From Gigaspora margarita (lineage: Eukaryota; Glomeromycota; Glomeromycetes; Diversisporales; Gigasporaceae), in NCBI GenBank assembly GCA_009809945.1, contig WTPW01001146.1, positions 127,807-191,806 on the forward strand: DNA of 64,000 bases, given 5' to 3'. Of this stretch, positions 1 to 12,200 are shown piece after piece. Position 1 is the stretch's first letter; each line of letters starts with the position of its first letter. The notes beneath the pieces were generated by a model, which worked only from the letters and a program-made list of their open reading frames with translations, searched no databases and was not told where the DNA came from. The position numbers and the translations under genes are program-made.

Positions 1-2
1 AC

Positions 3-2145
3 AACAATCGTAGTGATAGCTTGCATACTACTCAAGTTTTTGCTTGTGATCACTCTGGTGTGTTCAAGCCTAAACAAAAAGATCCAAATAAAAAAAGCAG
101 AAACAAAAAATCAAAAAAATGTAACTGCCCTTGGTCTGTCCGTCTCAATCATAACCCAGAAGACAACAAATATTATATCTCACAAGTCGATCTTTGACAT
201 AATCATCTACTTATTCTACCTAAACTCATGCACATTATGCCTAATAACCGTGAAATACCAGCCTTTATTAAGGAGGAAATTTTTACTTTGAGAAAGGCAG
301 GAATTTCAATATCCCAAATATAGTCTCTTTTTACAATAAAATATGGACCAACCATAAGAAAGTGGTTGATAAAGGATGTGTATAATTTGATCGATAATGA
401 TCGCATGTCCTGTAGTGAATTTCAAGCCCACGATTTCCTTCTCCTTCTTTAACAAAAATGCAACAATGACCCTGAATTTTCTTACGAATTCGAATTGAAT
501 GATAACAATCGATTGAAACATGTAATTTGGGTGTATATATCACCAAAGTGGCAATATATGTGTTTTATAACACGATTGTGTATAATAATACATATAAGAG
601 TAATTACTTCTCTATGCCTTTTGGTGTATTTACGGGTATCACCAATAATGGTTTCTCTTATTGCGCTGCTGGTGCATTACTTCGGGATGAAACGTCCTCA
701 AGTTTTGAATGGCTTTTTGAATCTTTTATTCATATTTTTGGTACCACACCCTATACGATTCTTACAGACAATGACCTTGCAATAGTGATATTATCCGTTT
801 CGTCCTTACTAAAAAGCATAGTACAAAGCATGGTCTTTGTATTTGGCACATGTTAAAGAATATAAGGTCCAATATGACCTCTAAGCATAGAACAAAGTAT
901 AATATGTTTCATACCGATCTTATGAAAGTCTTAAATTATTATATTGATCAAAACAAATTTGAGGAGCAATGGAATTGTATAATGGAAAATGATGACTATG
1001 CCGAGGCGAGGTCATACCTGGAAGTTCTTAGTTGGTGGCGTGAACGGTGGGCCCTAGCGTATTTAAAAAATTATTTTTTCGCTAATATGTCATCTACGCA
1101 AAGAGGGAAATTGATGAATAATCTGTTAAAGGGCTTTGTTAACTGTAAAACAAGGCTTATAGAATTTTTAGTAGCATTTGAACATGCACTTGATATCCGT
1201 AAAGAGGCTGAACATATTTCTGCCTATAAAGAGCTCATTTATCCCATCCCTCTGACTTTCCCTAATCTAATCGAAAATCAAGCTGCTGGTTGTTTGACAT
1301 GCTATACGTGGAAAAAATTTGAGGCTGAGTGGAATGCAAAAGATGCATACATGTATGAAAAAACAACAAATGATGATGAGATGCATTGTTTTAAATTGTC
1401 ATATTACAAAAGGCCTGATGTTATACGTTGGGTCTACTATAATGGCTGTGTACTTTCTTGTTGTTGCCATAATCTCGAGTTTGCTAGAATAGTTTGTCGC
1501 CATTCTCTTGTGGTTAAGGTTCATCTATCTCTTGCTCTTTCCAATCCTGTTCACTTCCCAAAATGTTGGCGAAAAGATCCGCCCAAGTTGGAGCTTGCAA
1601 AAGACTATGTTAATTTTTATAGTCATTCACAATTACCAAACCCAAGAACTTTAATATCACATGAATCATTTGGTGAAGATGATTCTCGAATCTGGTTTAT
1701 GCACATCAACTATCAGATGAAATTGCAAGCAAGATTGCAATGGATCCCAATAAATGTGCAGATTATATATCGTATTTCAAAAAGTATTTAGAAGCATTAT
1801 ATGCCACTAACAATAATCTTGTTTTAAGTTATGAAAATACTTCAGCATCCTTGATGCTTCCAATCATCAACAATCCTATAAAGAGTAAGGCTGTTAGATG
1901 ACCAAAAAGAGGAAGAATTAAAAATGAAAAGGAAAATATACCTGTCATAAAAAAAAAGCGGGTTGACTAAAAAAAAATCTTGAAGTAATTCCAACCCAGA
2001 ATCAAAATAAGAATGTTAACTTAAACCAGGTACGAAAACGAGGCTGACCAAAAAGAATCTTGATGTGGTTCTAACCCAGAGCCAAAGTGAGAATGTTGAC
2101 TTAAACCAGTCACAAAAACACGTTCATAAATATTACCTAAGGTAA
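3..2145 (+). pseudogene. MULE-type (FAR1/Mutator-like) transposase, degenerate, 5' end outside window
   Basis: Remnant of a Mutator-like DNA transposase. Frame 3 opens with a FAR1/FLYWCH-like zinc-binding domain: Cys in FACDHSGVFKP (39-71), CNCPW (120-134) and an HNH motif near 201. The transposase core follows, with MPFGVFTGITNNGFSY, LLRDETSSSFEWLFE and the TDND motif (about 615-780), then KHGLCIWHMLKN spanning 819-860 and a long frame 850-1791. A SWIM-type zinc finger (CxC...CRH) lies near 1455-1505. The C-terminus carries two diverged repeats of KKNL-V--TQ-Q--NV-LNQ (about 1970-2120) around an AT-hook-like RKRG-stop-PKK. At least three frameshifts (about 545-575, 785-795, 1780) and several stops break it. 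The position of the first catalytic Asp (family DNTYKTN) reads NNTYKSN. Two stops are TGA where an Arg CGA codon fits the context. Family assignment is firm; the gene is dead. Confidence 0.9.
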
Positions 2146-2814
2146 ATTTTTTCTCATATTTTTAATTTATTTATGAGATGAAAGCTAATTGGCTTTGTTT
2201 ACACTTTTTACATGCTTATCGACAAGATTCCAAACTGAACTCCAAATTACAAAATAGATGCAATAATATTTTAGTAAAGTATTCAAATAATTTTTTAGCT
2301 TTGTAAATGTTATTTTAAATGTGATGTGTTTTAAATAAAAGAAATAAAAGTTTTGAATTTATGCTATTAAATAGTGAATTGCACAAAATCCAACCTTACT
2401 AAACTTTAGTTTTAAAACCATATTCAAAATTGTTTACCTCAAATTTGTTACAAATATTTGATAACGTTGCCAATTTTACTTTTTTCATTTTGAATTATTA
2501 CTGTTAGCCACTGCTTATAAGTATCTTTCAAAAACAATTTTCTATAATTAAACCTAGATATTACTTACTATCCCTGCCAGCCTATTTTTGGAATAAGACC
2601 CAGATATAACTATTGTATATCTTCAAATATACCCACGGGCACTATTTAATTTTAAAAAAATAGAGTTCTTGAATAAAACTCCAGGTACTAAGCAGTGGCC
2701 AATGGTGGAAGATCGCATAGGATTAATAATATGTTTTTTAATTGATTTTGTGTTTGAAAATTATAGTACATAAAATTTCTTTTTTACTAAAAAGAAGTTG
2801 ATTAATAACGTAGC
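2146..2814. other. AT-rich intergenic DNA, nothing recognised
   Basis: Follows the last stop of the MULE pseudogene. I see no long open frame, no inverted terminal repeat pair and no clear tandem repeat. It may include the 3' end of the Mutator-like element, but no terminal repeat could be matched because the 5' end is outside the window. Confidence 0.5.
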
Positions 2815-3440
2815 CCTATCATATCACTATAGCGGACAAGTACAGTAATAGGCCACTGTAATAAAAGGTTACAAGAATCATAATAATTATAGTACAAATT
2901 AACATAACCCTATCTAATTATTTATCACAATGACCTTGTCTAAATTACTTTGTCATCACAATAGTCGGTAAGTACAATAGCAAAATTATTTTACAAGAAA
3001 GCATTATAGAAACTACGATTATTTTAATACAAAACTAACATAACCTTTATCTAAAACTCTTATGTAACTACACTAGTTGGCAAGTATGTATGATAACAAT
3101 TTTTATAGCAAATTATCATAGAGATCATGATCATTTCAATACAAAACTAAAATAACCTTGTCTAAATTACTTATGATACTATGATAGTTGGTAAGTACAG
3201 TAACAAAATTTTTATAGTAAAACATTATAGAACCACCACTATTCTAGTATAAAACTAATATAAACTTTTCTAAATCATTTATATTGCCACAATAGTTGGT
3301 AAGCACAGTAACAGACCTTTTTTTATAGTAATAATCTATAGAATTCATGATTATTCCAATACAAACCTAATATAACCCTGTCCAAATTACTCATATTACA
3401 CAATAGTCAGTAAGTATGGTAACAGAAGCTTTGAAATCAC
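2815..3440. repeat. minisatellite, about six units of ~110 bp
   Basis: Diverged direct repeats anchored on AGTTGGTAAGTACAGTAAC-like words beginning at about 2831, 2963, 3075, 3186, 3294 and 3405 (spacing 132, 112, 111, 108, 111). Each unit also holds an A-rich tract, a TTCCAATACAAAACTAA-like word and CCTTGTCTAAATTACTTA. No open frame. Units differ by many substitutions, so the array is old. Confidence 0.85.
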
Positions 3441-3560
3441 GATTATTGGTCAACTAATCGATTAATCAATTAATCGATTGGTCAACTAATTGATTAGTTG
3501 AAATAAAATCGATTAATCGATTAGTTGGGTAAAATGGGTTGTCAACTAATCGATTGGAAA
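3441..3560. repeat. cluster of AATCGATT palindromes
   Basis: Repeated self-complementary words (TAATCGATTA, GGTCAACTAATCGATT and reverse complements) that could fold into several alternative hairpins. It directly follows the minisatellite. Function unknown; it may be the remnant of a foldback element. Confidence 0.6.
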
Positions 3561-3690
3561 ATTTTTGTCAATTTGTATCACTATTATGAAGATATAATAA
3601 TTACAAACATTTATGACATAATAAATTCGAAATATAGTAAAAATATTATGAACAACAAACATTGAAAACTTGTAAAAACTAGCAAAAAAA

Positions 3691-3820
3691 TTTGGGCAGA
3701 CCACTTAAATTAGACACCAAAAGTGTACGTGTGGCTAGTTGTACTCTCATTCAAGTGTAACTTTCCAATGTGTAAACTGAATAAATCCTATGCCCCAAGC
3801 AGGCACTTTGAAACTGAAAA
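3691..3820 (+). mobile_element. short retroposed sequence with poly(A) and 17-bp target-site duplication
   Basis: A 130-bp segment of higher complexity than its surroundings. It is flanked by perfect 17-bp direct repeats AAAAACTAGCAAAAAAA at 3674-3690 and 3821-3837. The 3' end has an AATAAA signal (about 3780) and a run of A that merges into the right repeat. These are hallmarks of target-primed reverse transcription. No coding frame. The source RNA is not recognised; it could be a small ncRNA, a SINE or the 3' tail of a LINE. Confidence 0.75.
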
Positions 3821-4157
3821 AAAAACTAGCAAAAAAACTTGTACAAAAATGAGATATTATGATCAATTAATAATAATATTTACATAACTATGCTTTTTGC
3901 AAATTTTTTAAATGTTTTACAGGTTTTTGCAAATTTTTGCAAGGTTTTGTAATTTATTAAATTTATTATAAAATTTTACTTTTTTTATTTAATGTTATTA
4001 TACATTATATTTTAAATTTTTAATCAATATTATATATTTTTATTATATATTATTAGAATATTTCTAACTATAACCAGTAGTGACCGTCACTACTCTTTTA
4101 TACAACCCAAAATTTTAATTTATTTAATAAATATCATTACAACATTATCATTATGCA

Positions 4158-4452
4158 AGAACCCTGGACATCTCTTATATAGGTCATAACTGGATTTTGG
4201 CCAATTGTGACAAAATTTGCTAAAAATAACAAAATCTATTTACTTTAATAGCTTCTAACCCAGTAATCAGAATTGAATAAACTTTTTTTTGTTAGATGCG
4301 CTTCACTGAGAGCTTCATTTTAAAAAAAGTTCATTCAAATTGAACTACTGGGCGCCAAGATAATTGCAAAAAACTGTTTTTTGCTTCTCAAATTTTAGAT
4401 GTTTTTGCTAAAAAATTTCAAGTATGACCTCTATGCTAGATGTCCAGGTTCT
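4158..4452. mobile_element. hAT-like MITE (family hAT-D), complete
   Basis: Terminal inverted repeats start AGAACCCTGGACATCT and end with the complement of AGAACCTGGACATCTAGC. A perfect 8-bp target duplication ATTATGCA lies at 4150-4157 and 4453-4460. Internal TTTGCTAAAAA words recur near both ends and are candidate transposase-binding subterminal repeats. At 295 bp it is non-autonomous. Members of the same family lie at 7830-34618, 16092-20308, 38888-39188 and 61462-61992. The 8-bp duplication fits the hAT superfamily; that assignment is inference. Confidence 0.9.
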
Positions 4453-4739
4453 ATTATGCAAATTTATCACATTATTACTTCAAAAAATATTTATTTATAT
4501 AATAATAGCATACTTATATTATTTCGCATAATTTTATTAGATCTTATTATTCCATCAGCTATGCGCAACTAATACACCCATATACAACTTTATTATAAAA
4601 CAATACATTTTGTATTGCTTCACTTGCACTTAGCAATATCTACAAGGTGAGTGAAGCGAGCTCTGTAATAACTTTGCTATAGCTATCACCTTTACTTTGC
4701 TCATTTTTCTAATCAATCAATGATCCTCTATTATTGCAT

Positions 4740-5570
4740 TATAAAAAACTAAAAATCTATTACGAAAATTCAATATGAACCAATACAAAGAATACTAAAA
4801 TCGTGGTTTGAAGAACTTAACAAAAAAGAAATTACAAAAGTTAATACTATAAATAAGTGAAACAAATAAAACAAAAACTACTACACAATAACAAAAGATG
4901 TACCAAAATAGACAAAAGACCAACTAACAATGCTAGCGACAAAAAAAGAACTAAAATTATTACTGAAGAACCTAAAAAAAAGAAATTCAATAGTTAACAA
5001 GAAGAATTAATACAAAAAATGAATAAAAACACTGAACTAAAAGTACTAGCAGCAAAAAATATACCGAAAGATAAAGGTACTAGCAATGAAAAATAGAACA
5101 AAAAATATAACAAAAGATGTGACGAAAAACATGCTAAAATTTAAAGTACTGACTAATGAAATCAACAATGTACACCAATAATAAAAAGTACCAAAATCAT
5201 TACAATCTAAAAAAGAGAAATGTGAAAATTTTGCCAAAAAGCAAATGAAATAAAAGAAGAAAAAACTAAAAACATGACGAAAGACATACTAAAATGAACA
5301 AGGTACTAAAAAATAACACCAACAACTTATACTAGCAATGAAAAATACTAGAACTATTACTTAAAGAACCTACAAAAGAGAAATGCAAAAGTTATTATCA
5401 AGAACAAAGAAAAAAAAAACTAAAGATATGATAAAAGGCCTACTGAAATGGGCATGATACTGACTAATGACACCAGCAATGCAACAACAAAGGCACCAGA
5501 CCCATTACCTAAAAACCTACAAAGAAAAAGAGTAAAAGTTAATATTGTTATACTAGCCAAAAATTAAATA
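4740..5570. repeat. A-rich degenerate tandem repeat (~145-235 bp period)
   Basis: The + strand is strongly A-rich and carries diverged repeats anchored on GAGAAATGCAAAAGTTATT-like words at about 4827, 4980, 5215, 5381 and 5524. Other shared words are AAAGACATACTAAAATG, TGACTAATGACACCAGCAATG and AGTACCAAAATCATTACC. Conceptual translation gives K/N/T-rich repeats broken by stops, so it could derive from a repetitive coding sequence, but I cannot name one. The segment 4461-4740 holds nothing recognised. Confidence 0.55.
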
Positions 5571-5639
5571 CCAAATAGATGACTAAAAAAATATATATAT
5601 ATATACTTATATGCAGATCTGATATTGTATAACTAGTAG

Positions 5640-6650
5640 TGATCATCACTATGTGTGATTTTAATTATATTTTATATTATTATATTTTTTTACAAAAAAA
5701 AATAAAACAAATGATAAAAAAAAATAAACACTTTTGCACTTTGTCATATCTAATTCTGTAAAAATACTAGCCCAATATACTTATTTTTCTTACCTTGCAA
5801 TTAGCTATTATTCTTTTTTTTGTGTTTTAACTATCATATTCGCTCATATTTGCTACTTCTTGCAAAGTGTAAAAAAGTTAAAGTTGGTGTTTTTGTAAAG
5901 TGCTAGAAAAGTTAGGTTGTTTTCTTGCAAAGTTTTGAAGAAAGTTAGAAATAAATAAAATAAAATAAAATTAAAAAAATAAGTAAAAAAAAAAAAACAA
6001 AAAACAAAATTGTAAGGGCCATGTTATTAATCACCTGATTATTTTTTATCAGAGGCCTACCCCCCCCTTCCTCTTTTTTAATATAGATTTGGTCAGGTTC
6101 CTATATATAATTTCAACTTTTTTGACCCCTCCCTAGAAAATCACCTGATTTTTGTCACTCCCCTAAGCAAACTAAATAAAATAAATAAATGAAGCCCCAA
6201 ATCTCTATTTCTTTGAAATAAAAGTTTGTGTTCTTGCAATTTAGAAATCATTAAAATTATAGTTTTTGCAAAGTGCTGGAATAAAAAAAATAATAAATAT
6301 TAAAGAAATAAGTAAAAAGAAAACAACAAAATGGAATGTAAACAAACTTAATAAAAAAAACAAACTCCCAAATCTCTATTTCTCTGAAATAGAGTTCATA
6401 ATAGAAATTGCTAAAATTAAGTTGTATATATTCTTGCAAAGTGCTAGAAAAGTCTGGGTTTGCTTGCAAAGTATCGAAAAAGCCTAGATTATTTTTTTTA
6501 CAAAGTGCTAGAATAAAATAAATTAGTAAAAAAAAAACAAAAAGAACAAAAAACATCAAACAATAAAAAAATGAAGTACTAACTAAATTTTTATTTCTCT
6601 AAAGAAGCGTTCTTCGAAATTTAGAACATCACAAAATATTTTAAATAGCT
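5640..6650 (-). mobile_element. family A element, reverse copy (A1)
   Basis: Non-coding, A-rich repetitive element seen in several copies in this window. Diagnostic parts are the word TTCTTGCAAAGTGCTAGAAA repeated about seven times, long A/T-rich spacers, the block AAATCTCTATTTCTCTGAAAT, and a distal block with GCACTTTGTCATATCTAATT. It lies in the opposite orientation to the copy at 10459-12250. CpG sites retained there are mostly TG/CA here, so this copy is older. The MITE 6016-6172 is nested in it. Confidence 0.7.
6016..6172 (-). mobile_element. MITE with AATCACCTGATT termini
   Basis: One end reads AGGGCCATGTTATTAATCAC, the other complements to AGGGGAGTGACAAAAATCAG; the ends are imperfectly inverted. 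A closely similar copy in the opposite orientation is at 37419-37568, sharing the interior GGTTCCTATATATAATTTCAAC. No clear target duplication because the flanks are low complexity. About 155 bp, non-coding. Confidence 0.7.
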
Positions 6651-6714
6651 ATATATTAATATATAATGCATAAATGTTTTAAATTAATTAAAATTAACAT
6701 TATACAGTACCAGA

Positions 6715-7166
6715 TAGCAAAAACCATCTATTTTTTTAAAGGCATCAAATTTTGAAAATTTTATAATGATTCTGATAGCTAATTTTGTATAACAAAATTA
6801 TAATTGGTTAAAAATATAAAAATAATTTTTTTTATATAATAAGTACCAAATTTTGGATTTTTATACTATATTTAGTAATTTTTAATAATAAATATTAACC
6901 AATCAAATCACGAGCATGTAATCAAGCAGCAATTTGATAGGTCGATTGTCTTGTATCAAATTTCTACTTTACTATAAAAGTTGCTGAACTTTAAATCCTT
7001 ATAACTTCTTTAAAAAACAAGATATCAAAAATTCATCTTATAGATTTGTAGTTTAGGTTACAAATAAAAAATTTGTAAGAGTGATTTTTAAAATAATTAC
7101 TTGTTATGAAGTTATTAGACTTTAAACAATGCTAAAAAAAATGTATAGTTTTCACTATCAGTACTA
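6715..7166. mobile_element. TA-flanked TIR element (CAGTACC family), degraded
   Basis: The left end CAGTACCAGATAGCAAAAAC and right end TTTTCACTATCAGTACTA are imperfect inverted repeats, each bordered by TA (6713-6714 and 7167-7168). The better-preserved relative at 29902-30520 supports the call. The CAGT ends and TA duplication resemble Tc1/mariner-derived MITEs. No coding capacity. Confidence 0.65.
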
Positions 7167-7249
7167 TACATTGATTAACTTGTTATAAATTGATATATAT
7201 TTATAATTAATAAATATTGTATTTAAAATATAAATTGTTATATATCTGC

Positions 7250-7829
7250 TAATTGATTATTATTATATTCATTAGTAGTTTCAAAATATTTCAAAATATT
7301 TTAAATATTTTAAAATATTTTAAATATTTTAAATATTTTAAAATATTTTAAATATTTTAAAATATTTTAGAACTGAAAACCAAGCTGGATTAGTAGATTT
7401 GTAACCTAAATTATACCAAGCATGCATTGAACTATATTTTTGAATTGTTTCAAAATTTTGTATGATGTTTTGAAATTAATCTAAAATTTTGTATTACTAT
7501 ATTATACAATTAAATTAGATCTTTTATATTGTTTTTTTTGTTTTGTTTTTTTTATTTTTGTTTGTTTTTTTTGGTTTCATTTTGTTTTTTGTTTTTGTTT
7601 TGTTTTTTTTATTTATTTTTTAATTTTTTTTTTTATTTTATTTAGCACTTTACAAAAATGCTAGCCCTTTGCAAGAAAACCAACAACTTTTCAGCACTTT
7701 GCAAGTACACCAATATAACTTTACAAGCCAACTTAAACTTTTGATACTTTGCAAGAACATTTCTAAATCTTTAAGAACGCTTCTTTAGAGAAATTATTTA
7801 GTTAGGCGCAAGTTTTCACAAGTTTTTAC
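7250..7829 (+). mobile_element. family A element, left half of a split copy (A4)
   Basis: Matches the copy at 10459-12250: ATTTTAAAATATTT runs, the AACCAAGCTGGATTAGTAG block, a TTAGATCTTTTAT block, T-rich spacers, GCACTTTGCAAG words and TTTAGTTAGGCGCAAG. It stops at 7829 where the hAT-D nest begins and resumes at 34619 (GTTTTTGCTTATTTATTT), as expected if a 26.8-kb insertion split one element. Confidence 0.75.
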
Positions 7830-7969
7830 AGAACCCTAGATATCTCTCATATAGGTCATAACTAATTTAAATGAATTTAGATGTTTTTGCTACTCCTAAA
7901 GTTAGATTATTATATATAAATTTTATAGTAATTTGCTAAAAACTAAATTATAACATCTAGTATTGAGTA

Positions 7970-8890
7970 AATAAATATAGTATAAATTTTTTTTATTTGA
8001 ATTCGTAAAATTAAAATAAAAAAATTTTTATCAAATTTGGTCAAGAACTTGTGAAGATATCTTTGATAAAAAGTTTTTGTAAACAATTTCAATGTAGTTT
8101 CTTTGTAATATTTTTTTTGTTTTTTTAATATAACCACTGTTTGGCAATGATTTACAAGAAATTTTTACTATACTAACTAAAAAAAAATTTATAACAAGAC
8201 TTGTAGCACATATTATCAACTAATAGAATCTCAAATTTTATGAAAAATATTGGAAACTCATAAAGATATTAACATTTTTGTAAATTTGAACATATATGTT
8301 TTCACAAATTTTCCCCTATATTCAAATGCTCTGAAAGCACTTTCTCAAAATAAAACATCCAAAATGTGACAATATATTGATATAATAGGTATTTGAAAGT
8401 CTTTAATTAAAATTTCATCAAAAATAAATTAATATTGACGAAGTTATGATAATTTTTTAATTTGCTTTTAGATTCAGGATTTTCTAAAATTTTTAATTTT
8501 AATAAAACTAGAAAAATTACTATCACGGACTAGATTGTCACAAGTTCAAATAAAACAATTACTGCGCACTAAGTAAACATTTAGAGCATATAATCGACTA
8601 ATAGAATCTCAATTTTTATGAAAAAATATTAAAAACTCGTGAAGATATTAACATTTTTGTAAATTTGGATGCATATGTTTTTGCAAGTTTTCCCCTATAT
8701 TCAAATGCTTCCAAAAGCACTTTTTCAAAAAAAAACCTCCAAAATGTGACTAAGTAAGTTGATATAATAGGATAATAGGTATTCGAGAATCTTTAATTAA
8801 AATTTTATCAAAAACAGATTAATATTGATAAAGATATTTAGATTTTCTGTTTGCAACTAGATTCGAATTTGTAAACAATTTTGGCATGTA
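7970..8890. repeat. left part of an inverted/tandem repeat block
   Basis: The segment from about 8140 to 8580 is repeated in diverged direct orientation at about 8585-8890 (shared words TAATAGAATCTCAA, TTTCCCCTATATTCAAATGC, CCAAAATGTGAC). It is also present inverted at 14160-15345. At 7975-8060 it contains one copy of the ~95-bp AAATTTGATAAAAATTTTTT hairpin module. No coding frame; probably arms of a foldback-type element later split by the mariner-like element 8894-13971. Confidence 0.7.
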
Positions 8891-9109
8891 ATACAGTGCC
8901 CGCCGTAAGTATCTGACCCCCAGTAACTTCTTAGAGTTAAGTTGTTATGCCTTAAAACTTTCAATGCATAAAGAGTGTCATAAATATAGATTATCCATAT
9001 TTTTTTTTTGTAACTGATAAACCTCTATATTAGAATATCATATGATTATAAAGTTTATATATTTTTACATATAATAATTACCCCTAAATTTTAAATAAAA
9101 ATATTTTTG

Positions 9110-9195
9110 CATCGATATAATCAATTTTAATGTTTGATAGCTCTTTTTAATTCTATATTTATGTAGAATTAAAAAGAGCCATCAAACATTAAAAT
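9110..9195. repeat. hairpin, ~40-bp arms
   Basis: GCATCGATATAATCAATTTT and its near-perfect complement enclose a short loop (ATTTATGTA-like). Two related hairpins lie at about 13480-13570 and 13660-13750 on the far side of the LINE, so these are internal repeats of the host mariner-like element. Confidence 0.8.
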
Positions 9196-9291
9196 TGATT
9201 ATGTCGATGCTAAGATATTTTCATTTAAAATTTAGTTAATTATTGGTATTAGAAAGGTGTTGAAACAAAATTTTTTAAAAAACTTAAAATG

Positions 9292-12200
9292 GAAAAACAT
9301 AAAACTATACTCTCCTTTTCTATCTTACAACTAGCTAAAAATAATATAACAATTTCCTTTATCTCTTCAATTATAACATTTCCACCTTCTCTTCCTAAAC
9401 ATACACATCTAATCTATAATATACTCCCTACAACTTCTAATAATCTTACAATTAATAGCCTCAGAAACAACAAAATTTTATTTATTGAACAAATTACAAC
9501 TGCAAATAACAACTCTTTTTTTCCTTGGAATAATATATATCTTCGAACAAACAAAACAACTAGAGGTCGCCAACCTTCTTGGTTCACTCGACTTACTCAA
9601 ACACTACAACTTAACTCTATCCATATTACACAGCCACATATTAAACTACCCTCAAGAAATAGCTTCATTAATACAACTGATCTAATATCCCCTTCCAACT
9701 CACTTCCTTACCAACAACTATTCAATAATCAAGATAAAATCATCCTACAACTAAACAAATCTCAGCAAACTACTCTCTATAAAATTAATCAATCTAGTGA
9801 AACATCTACAGGACAATCAAACCTTTTAGAAATCACTAATCTCNNACNNAATTTCAAATCTATAAATCTTCCATATAGACAAATCAAGTTTAGTAGACTT
9901 CTTCTACAAATAGACTATAAAGAAATTCTTGCTATAATTGATATCTTCAACAACTTAGACCTGCCCTTACTTCCCTCCCCCTATCAACCCCAAATTAATA
10001 TTCTCTCTCGTGAAATACATCTTATATATCATAGTATTAAAACCCCTTACTACCAAAATCAACTAATTCAAATATACAACAATATCCTTAATCTAAATAC
10101 AATTCACCTTAACTTTTTTACTGATGCTTCCATTAAAAATCTTCAATCCTCAAATATCAAATCTGGTATAGGCTGAATTTGTGAAAATGACCCTTCTATC
10201 TACTTTAATGCAGCAATAAATCCTTCTCCAGACTCTTCTCGCTCTGAATTAATGGCAACCATCCCTCTTTTACTTGCTATACCAAATAACTCTGTTATTA
10301 CAATATATATTGATAACTTATCTGAAATCAAAAACCTAATCAATCCTTCTTCCCTTAAACTTATTCAAAACAAAAACTGGGATATAATCTCAATTATTAA
10401 CTCTATTAAATCTACAAAAAACATTTCTATTACTCCTATCAAAGTTGAATCACATTCAACTACATCAGCAAATTTATAATAGCGTAATCTTACGTAAGAT
10501 ATTACGAACCATAATATAAGCAAAATATTACGTAATATATTTCGAAATATTTCGAATTATCAAATTTTCGAAATATTACGAAAGTAATTTCGAAATATTT
10601 CGAAATAGGTTAACGAAATATTTTGATCCTTTTCAAAATAATTTAGGACTAGGAAACCAAGCTGGATCAGGATCAGTAGGTCTGTAACCTGGATCGCGCA
10701 TTAGACTGATTTTTCGAAATAGTTCAAAATAATTCGATGATATTCAAATTTTGTACTACAAGATCAGATTAGATCTTTTGTTTATAATTAGATCTTCTAT
10801 TTGTTTTCTTTCACTTTTTTGTTTTTATTTCGTTTCATTTTTTATTTTCATTTCATTTTTTGTTTTCTTTTCATTTTTTTGTTTTCATTTTTATTTTTAA
10901 TTTTTTTTAATTATTTTTTATTTCAGCACTTTTACAAGACACCTTTGCAAGAAGATATACAACATTTCGAAACCTTTCGCATGTCTACTCAGACTTCCGA
11001 CATAATCAAGAACACCAAGAACGCTTCTTTAGAGAATGATTTAGTTAGGCGCAAGTTTTCGCAAGTTTTCGCATGGATTTGCAAGTTTGTGCAAGTTTTT
11101 GCAAGGTTTCGCGTTATTTATTTTTTTGTTTTGTGTTTTATGTTTTTGTTTTCTTTTGTTTTATTTTAAAATTTTTTTATTATTATATTTCGGCACTTTG
11201 CGAGAACAGAACCCTTACTTCCTGGCACTTTGCACGAAAAACAACCCAGACTTTTTTGGTACTTCGCGACTTTTTTGGCATTTCGCAAAAACATCATGAC
11301 TTTTGCAATTTCTGAATTTACAAGAACGCGAACTCTTACGAAAATATGGGGCTTCATTTGTTTTTTTTTATTAGTTTGCTTACACTTTTTGTTTTTTTGT
11401 TTTTTTTTTTACTTATTTTTTTAAATTTTATTTTAGTTATTCCTAACTTCTTTGAAACTTTGCGACTTTTCTCGGCAATTAGCAAGAACCAACTCTTCTA
11501 AGAAACGTTTTTATTTTGAAGTTTTTAGAAAAAGAATGCGAACCGAAGTTTATAGCCAAAACAAAAGAAGTAGTCAAAGTGAAGACAATAGAAAACAAAG
11601 AAGCGAAGATAATAACTAACTGTGGGTGAGCGAAAATAAGTGTGTAGGGCTAGTTTTTTGTATATAGTGATAGAATTAGAAGCAAAGAAGTGCGAAAGTA
11701 TTTAAAATAATATATAATAATGTAAAAATAATACTGTAAAAAATGTATAATAATTAAAATATAATATATAATATAATATGTATAATATATAATAATAATA
11801 AATAAAAAAATAATAATAAATAAAAAAATGTAAAATTTTATAATAAATTGCGAAACCTTGCTAAATAAAGCGAAAACCTGTAAAAAAGCATGATTATGTG
11901 AATATGTATATCGTTTATTTATTTTTTAAAATTTTGCGAAAATTTGCCAAATATTGCGAAACAATGCGAAATGATCCAAAATATTGTGAAACAATGCGAA
12001 AATATCAAAATATTACCTCCTGCACGCACTAGTTTATTGATCTGCATGAGTACGCGACTCCTGTGGGGGAGGTAATTTGCATTTTTTTTTATTTGGTATA
12101 TTTCGAAATATTTCGAAATAATAACTGTAATATTACCGTAATCTAACGTAATATATTACGTAATACACCGTGACGATCGTAAGATTTTCATAATATTACG

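Noticed and set aside
13..291. 92-codon frame at the window start
   Set aside because: Wrong frame over the MULE FAR1 domain; frame 3 carries the zinc-binding residues.
3..2145. Functional host FAR1-type transcription factor
   Set aside because: Frameshifts, stops and the loss of a key Asp argue for a decayed transposase rather than a domesticated gene.
2815..3440. CRISPR-like array
   Set aside because: Units are ~110 bp, diverged throughout, with no short identical repeat plus unique spacer pattern; the context is eukaryotic.
5046..6559. Phe-rich minus-strand frames (63 and 100 codons)
   Set aside because: Translations of A-rich strand repeats and family A spacers; no conservation between copies.
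10801..11424. Several 62-122-codon frames rich in Phe and Leu
   Set aside because: They translate T-rich spacers of family A and are not conserved in other copies.
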